8,663 bases of DNA from Bacteroidota bacterium (GTDB lineage Bacteria; Bacteroidota; Bacteroidia; Bacteroidales; Prolixibacteraceae). Both the position numbers and the translations under genes were made by a program. Shown here piece by piece: positions 5,615 to 8,663 of this stretch. The stretch's first letter is position 1, and every line of letters starts with the position of its first letter. The stretch spans positions 1 to 8,663 of the forward strand of contig JAUYEQ010000210.1 of NCBI GenBank assembly GCA_030691295.1. The letters run 5' to 3'. The notes below the pieces were generated by a model. The model searched no databases. It was not told the origin of the DNA and was given only the letters and a program-made list of their open reading frames with translations.

Positions 5615-5692
5615 GTCATCGGATCAAGGCGCTGAAGCAGGAATTACCAGATTTGATTGGGAACGCTTTAACAGGATAATTGATCCGATGAC
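5615..5692. repeat. 13-bp perfect inverted repeat flanking 52 bp between pepD and the propeller gene
   Basis: GTCATCGGATCAA (5615-5627) and TTGATCCGATGAC (5680-5692) are exact reverse complements separated by 52 bases. They occupy most of the gap between pepD (stop at 5709) and the propeller gene (start at 5588). The enclosed segment has no convincing ORF. It could form a long-loop RNA hairpin in a pepD read-through transcript, be a pair of regulator sites, or be the scar of a small element. No T tract follows, so it is not a standard terminator. Confidence 0.6.
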
Positions 5693-5708
5693 TCGAAGAC
5701 ACAGCAAG

Positions 5709-7172
5709 CTACCTGATATTTTCAAGGACATCAACCAGCAATTTCCAGAATTTATCAACGGTTTCAGTGTTGATTCGTTCATCCGGCGAATGGGCTCCGC
5801 GGATGGTTGGGCCGAAAGAAACCATGTCGAGTTCCGGGTATTTTTCAAGAAAAAGTCCACATTCCAATCCGGCATGAATTGATTTTACAAGCGGATCGTT
5901 TCCAAACAGTTTTTTATATGAATCAGCGGCAATTTTGGCAACAGCAGATTCCGGATTGGGTGTCCAGCCGGGGTATCCGTCAGAATGAAGAACCATTGCT
6001 CCGGCCAGTTTCATTACAGATTCGACCATTTCGGCAGCCATGTATTTTCGACTGTCAATTTCGCTGCGTTGGCTGGTCGTCAATACAATTTCATTTTTGT
6101 CGTTAAATTTCACCGAAGCCAGATTGGTCGAAGTTTCCACCATGCCAATCATACGGCTGCTCATTTCCAGAACGCCATGCGGACAGGCCGTAATCAATTT
6201 CAGCAAACGGGCTTTTGTATCCGAATCTATTACAAATTCAGGCAAATCAACCGATTTATGGTGTAATGAGAGTTTGGGTTCCGACCGTTCAAATTCAAAT
6301 TCCATTTCCGAAGCAAAGACATTCCATTCCACAATCAGGTTTTCCTTTTGCGAATGAGGAACTACCACCACAGCAAACGCCTCGCGGGCAATGGCATTCC
6401 GAAGGTTACCGCCATTAAAATCAGCACTCCGTAAATCAAATAATTTATCTGCCGCAATCAAAAAACGGTTCAGTATTTTATTGGCATTTCCACGATTTTT
6501 GTTGATGTCGTCGCCCGAATGTCCGCCCTGTAAACCTTTAACTTCCAGTTTCACAACAAACGAACCGGCAGGCAACGCTTCAGAAGTAAAATTTAAGGTT
6601 CCGATGGTATCAATTCCTCCGGCACAACCGATGAACAACTCGCCTTCGTCTTCTGAATCGAGGTTGAGCAAAATTTGTCCGCTTAAAAATCCAGGCTGCA
6701 GGGCAAATGCTCCGGAAAGACCGGTTTCTTCGTCAACCGTAAACAGGCATTCAATCGGTCCGTGCGACAAATTGATAGCGGTTAAAACGGCCATTTGAGC
6801 AGCCATACCAATGCCGTCGTCAGATCCCAGCGTTGTACCTTCTGCCCTCACCCATCCATCGTCGATAAAAGGTTTGATGGCATCGGTTTCGAAATTGTGT
6901 TGTGTCTCACTGTTTTTTTCGCAAACCATGTCAATGTGCGATTGAAGAATAACCGTCTGATCATTTTCCCGCCCGGGACTTGCCGGTTTTTTGATCAAAA
7001 CATTGCCAATCTCATCCTGACTGGCTTTTAATCCATTCTTTTCAGCAAAATCGAGTAAAAACCGGATGATCTTTTCCTCTTTCTTTGAAGGGCGCGGAAC
7101 CTGGCAAATGTCTTCGAAGTAATTCCACAATGGTTGCGGAGATAAATTATTTAAACGTTTCATTGTTTCCAT
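5709..7172 (-). CDS. pepD: Aminoacyl-histidine dipeptidase (PepD, peptidase family M20C)
   Basis: This 487-residue protein has the expected length for PepD, a cytosolic di-zinc peptidase that cuts unblocked dipeptides, notably Xaa-His such as carnosine. Family motifs in order: LSPQPLWNYFEDICQVPRPS near the start; LQSHIDMV with metal ligand His79 and Asp81; TTLGSDDGIGMA with bridging Asp118; TVDEETGLSGAF with general base Glu148 and ligand Glu149; LLNLDSEDEGE with Asp172; VKGLQGGHSGDDI of the lid domain; and FGPTIRGAHSPDERI with ligand His461. All the expected ligands are present. The start may be ATG 7172 or the fourth codon, ATG 7163 (MKRLNNLSP), which matches homologues as well. A near-consensus TATATTTC (7211-7204) could be its -7 box. 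It is divergent from sdaA, and both genes feed amino-acid catabolism. No terminator is seen after it. Confidence 0.95.
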   Translation of the reverse strand: METMKRLNNLSPQPLWNYFEDICQVPRPSKKEEKIIRFLLDFAEKNGLKASQDEIGNVLIKKPASPGRENDQTVILQSHIDMVCEKNSETQHNFETDAIKPFIDDGWVRAEGTTLGSDDGIGMAAQMAVLTAINLSHGPIECLFTVDEETGLSGAFALQPGFLSGQILLNLDSEDEGELFIGCAGGIDTIGTLNFTSEALPAGSFVVKLEVKGLQGGHSGDDINKNRGNANKILNRFLIAADKLFDLRSADFNGGNLRNAIAREAFAVVVVPHSQKENLIVEWNVFASEMEFEFERSEPKLSLHHKSVDLPEFVIDSDTKARLLKLITACPHGVLEMSSRMIGMVETSTNLASVKFNDKNEIVLTTSQRSEIDSRKYMAAEMVESVMKLAGAMVLHSDGYPGWTPNPESAVAKIAADSYKKLFGNDPLVKSIHAGLECGLFLEKYPELDMVSFGPTIRGAHSPDERINTETVDKFWKLLVDVLENIR

Positions 7173-7316
7173 TTTTGTGATTGCTTAAAACTATTGATTA
7201 TTTGAAATATAAAACGAAAAAATTCAGGATTGTTTTTCTTTTAACTGATTTTTCGACTCTATTTTTTAGGGACAACGAAATTGACGAATAAGAAAAAATG
7301 AAAACCTGACAAATGT

Positions 7317-7324
7317 TACCTTTG
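7317..7324 (+). promoter_or_regulatory. Likely -7 box of sdaA
   Basis: TACCTTTG fits the Bacteroidota -7 consensus TAnnTTTG at all fixed positions and lies 41 bases before the sdaA ATG (7366), implying a leader of about 35 bases. A TTG at the expected -33 spacing is not seen. It sits in the 193-bp divergent region shared with pepD, which is otherwise AT-rich and without an ORF. Confidence 0.45.
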
Positions 7325-7365
7325 ACCTGAAATGCCGGAACTTATTTTGCATCAAAATTTTAATC

Positions 7366-8571
7366 ATGGAATCAATCAGGGAAATCTATAAAATAGGTCA
7401 CGGACCATCGAGCAGTCATACAATGGGGCCGGCCAAAGCAGCGAAAAAGTTTCTGGATAAGCATCCGGATGTGGATTCTTTCAGGGTTTATCTATACGGA
7501 AGTCTGGCTGCAACAGGAAAGGGGCACCTGACCGATGTGGCAATTCTGGAAGTTTTCAGCGGAAAAACAATCGAGATTGTTTGGGAACCCGAAACGTTCT
7601 TGCCCAAGCATCCGAATGCACTGAAATTTGAAGCGTTCGACTTTCAGCAGCAAATCATTAAAGCATGGACGGTTTACAGCGTGGGCGGCGGCGCCATTAT
7701 CGACGATCTTTCGGAACTCGAAACCCGCAATGTTTACACGCTCAGCAAACTGGACGATATTTTAAACTGGTGCCACGAAAATGGCAAACAACTTTGGGAA
7801 TTTGTGGAAGATCACGAAGGTCCTGAAATCTGGGATTACCTGGCCGAAGTTTGGCGCGTGATGGATGCTGCCATTGCCCGTGGACTGAAAAAAGAAGGCA
7901 CTTTGCCCGGCGGATTGATGCTTCCGCGAAAATCGAGTTCGTTTAACCTGAAAGCCCAGAATTTCAGCGGCCCATTCAAAAAAAGATCAAAGCTGTTTGC
8001 TTATGCGCTGGCCGTTTCAGAAGAAAATGCTTCGGGTGGACTGGTGGTTACCGCGCCAACCTGTGGCGCCTGTGGCGTGCTTCCGGCCGTGCTGAAACAC
8101 TACCAGAAAGTATATGATGCAGATTTGCAGCAGATATATAAAGCGCTTGCAACGGCGGGACTGATTGGTTCACTCGTCAAACACAACGCATCCATTTCGG
8201 GAGCCGAAGTGGGTTGCCAGGGCGAAGTGGGCACCGCCTGTGCCATGGCTTCGGGTGCGGCCAACCAATTAATGGGCGGAACGATCAACCAGATTGAATA
8301 CGCCGCCGAAATGGGCATCGAACATCACCTGGGGCTGACCTGCGACCCGGTGGCCGGATTGGTGCAAATTCCGTGCATCGAACGAAATGCCTTTGCTGCT
8401 GAACGCGCGCTGGCTCACAACACGTATGCCCTGATGTCGGATGGCCGCCACCGAATTAGTTTCGACGACGTGGTTGAAACCATGTACAAAACCGGGAAAA
8501 ATCTTTCGAACGATTACAAGGAAACCAGCAAAGCCGGACTGGCACTGTTTACCGCCCTGCCGAAATGTTAG
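7366..8571 (+). CDS. sdaA: L-serine dehydratase (L-serine ammonia-lyase), single-chain, iron-sulfur dependent
   Basis: This 401-residue enzyme deaminates L-serine to pyruvate and ammonia in the cytoplasm using a [4Fe-4S] cluster. The N-terminal (beta-like) domain opens with REIYKIGHGPSSSHTMGPAK; the alpha-like catalytic domain has ENASGGLVVTAPTCGACGVL, EVGCQGEVGTACAMASGAAN and GLTCDPVAGLVQIPCIERNA. By spacing with the Legionella enzyme, the cluster ligands would be Cys284, Cys326 and Cys337 (intervals of 42 and 11 residues). The protein ends in ...TALPKC, so Cys401 is the very last residue, as in enzymes where the C-terminal cysteine plugs the active site as fourth ligand until serine displaces it. 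At 401 residues it is shorter than the roughly 450 residues of proteobacterial forms, mainly in the N-terminal domain; I believe this short form is normal in Bacteroidota. The start ATG 7366 is well placed behind a TACCTTTG box. The last 23 bases overlap a converging ORF. Confidence 0.96.
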   Translation: MESIREIYKIGHGPSSSHTMGPAKAAKKFLDKHPDVDSFRVYLYGSLAATGKGHLTDVAILEVFSGKTIEIVWEPETFLPKHPNALKFEAFDFQQQIIKAWTVYSVGGGAIIDDLSELETRNVYTLSKLDDILNWCHENGKQLWEFVEDHEGPEIWDYLAEVWRVMDAAIARGLKKEGTLPGGLMLPRKSSSFNLKAQNFSGPFKKRSKLFAYALAVSEENASGGLVVTAPTCGACGVLPAVLKHYQKVYDADLQQIYKALATAGLIGSLVKHNASISGAEVGCQGEVGTACAMASGAANQLMGGTINQIEYAAEMGIEHHLGLTCDPVAGLVQIPCIERNAFAAERALAHNTYALMSDGRHRISFDDVVETMYKTGKNLSNDYKETSKAGLALFTALPKC

Positions 8572-8663
8572 CAAAGTAAAAATCCAGTTCTTCAGTAACT
8601 TTTTCAAAATTGTTCAGGAATAACTGATCAAAGAAATTTTGAATATCCGGATCGCGGTTTGAT
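8549..8663 (-). CDS. 3' end of an unidentified minus-strand gene (partial)
   Basis: On the minus strand a frame is open from the right edge (8662) to TAA at 8551-8549. It encodes 37 residues beginning SNRDPDIQNFFDQLFL and ending with TEELDFYFANISAGR. The composition (acidic, aromatic, amphipathic helices) looks like a real protein end, but the piece is too short for me to name a family. It converges on sdaA and overlaps its last 23 bases, including the codon for the terminal Cys401. The alternative is a chance open frame: 37 codons is not long enough to be sure. Confidence 0.5.
   Translation of the reverse strand, partial: SNRDPDIQNFFDQLFLNNFEKVTEELDFYFANISAGR

Noticed and set aside
4422..5679. 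Several plus-strand open frames opposite the propeller gene
   Set aside because: They lie in antisense to a well-supported gene, show no family motifs and have low-complexity shadow-like composition.
5624..5875. Minus-strand open frame of 83 codons overlapping the pepD 3' end
   Set aside because: It is pepD's end read in another frame and then runs into the gap; nothing in it resembles a protein family.
5688..7031. Overlapping plus-strand open frames opposite pepD, up to 135 codons
   Set aside because: Antisense shadows of pepD in a moderately GC-rich region; no motifs, no start context, and they overlap each other.
8100..8623. Open frames on both strands within and just past sdaA (8100-8318 and 8269-8607 on minus; 8441-8623 on plus)
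   Set aside because: Shadow frames of the strongly supported sdaA; the frame ending at 8549 is kept as a better minus-strand candidate at the edge.
1..8663. CRISPR arrays, tRNA or rRNA genes, transposases or integrases
   Set aside because: Looked for on both strands; no regular spaced repeats, cloverleaf sequences or recombinase motifs were found.

Overview
The window looks like chromosome of a Bacteroidota bacterium, probably a marine or sediment Bacteroidales/Marinilabiliales-type organism. The phylum is supported by three things: a type IX secretion (T9SS) C-terminal sorting domain; start regions without Shine-Dalgarno sequences but with TAnnTTTG-type -7 boxes; and a short single-chain Fe-S L-serine dehydratase next to a PepD-type dipeptidase. 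The lower-rank placement is a guess.

Layout: (1) 1-431 (+) is the 3' end of an RsmF-like rRNA cytosine-C5 methyltransferase. (2) 432 to about 4260 is an AT-rich accessory segment. It holds a decayed RhuM-family fragment (475-815, +), a DUF433/DUF5615 toxin-antitoxin pair with a frameshifted toxin (1386-793, -), a long minus-strand gene for a secreted papain-like cysteine protease with Ig/cadherin-like repeats and a T9SS tail (3637-1666, split by one base at a perfect palindrome), and a RelE/ParE-type toxin with its antitoxin (4204-3670, -). (3) 4314-8571 is GC-richer conserved sequence: an exported PQQ-type beta-propeller protein (-), PepD dipeptidase (-), and L-serine dehydratase (+) divergent from pepD. 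(4) The right edge carries the 3' end of an unidentified minus-strand gene that overlaps the serine dehydratase end tail-to-tail.

How the genes relate: pepD (cutting dipeptides such as Xaa-His) and sdaA (serine to pyruvate and ammonia) both serve peptide and amino-acid catabolism and share a 193-bp divergent promoter region. The accessory segment behaves like an integration spot between housekeeping genes, with two toxin-antitoxin modules, one exported protease, and no recognisable transposase or integrase. Three separate one- or two-base lesions lie in this segment (near 709, 891 and 2804), while the two complete enzyme genes to the right (pepD, sdaA) are intact. This fits relaxed selection on acquired DNA, although local sequencing error is not excluded.

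The longest gene-free stretch is 1387-1665 (279 bp). It contains one good minus-strand terminator (1582-1620), a small hairpin (1554-1568) and a possible promoter next to the DUF433 start, and nothing else I can identify. I found no tRNA, rRNA, CRISPR array or insertion-sequence gene. I do not see a clearly new multi-gene system. The most unusual item is the protease gene interrupted exactly in the loop of a 21-bp perfect inverted repeat.
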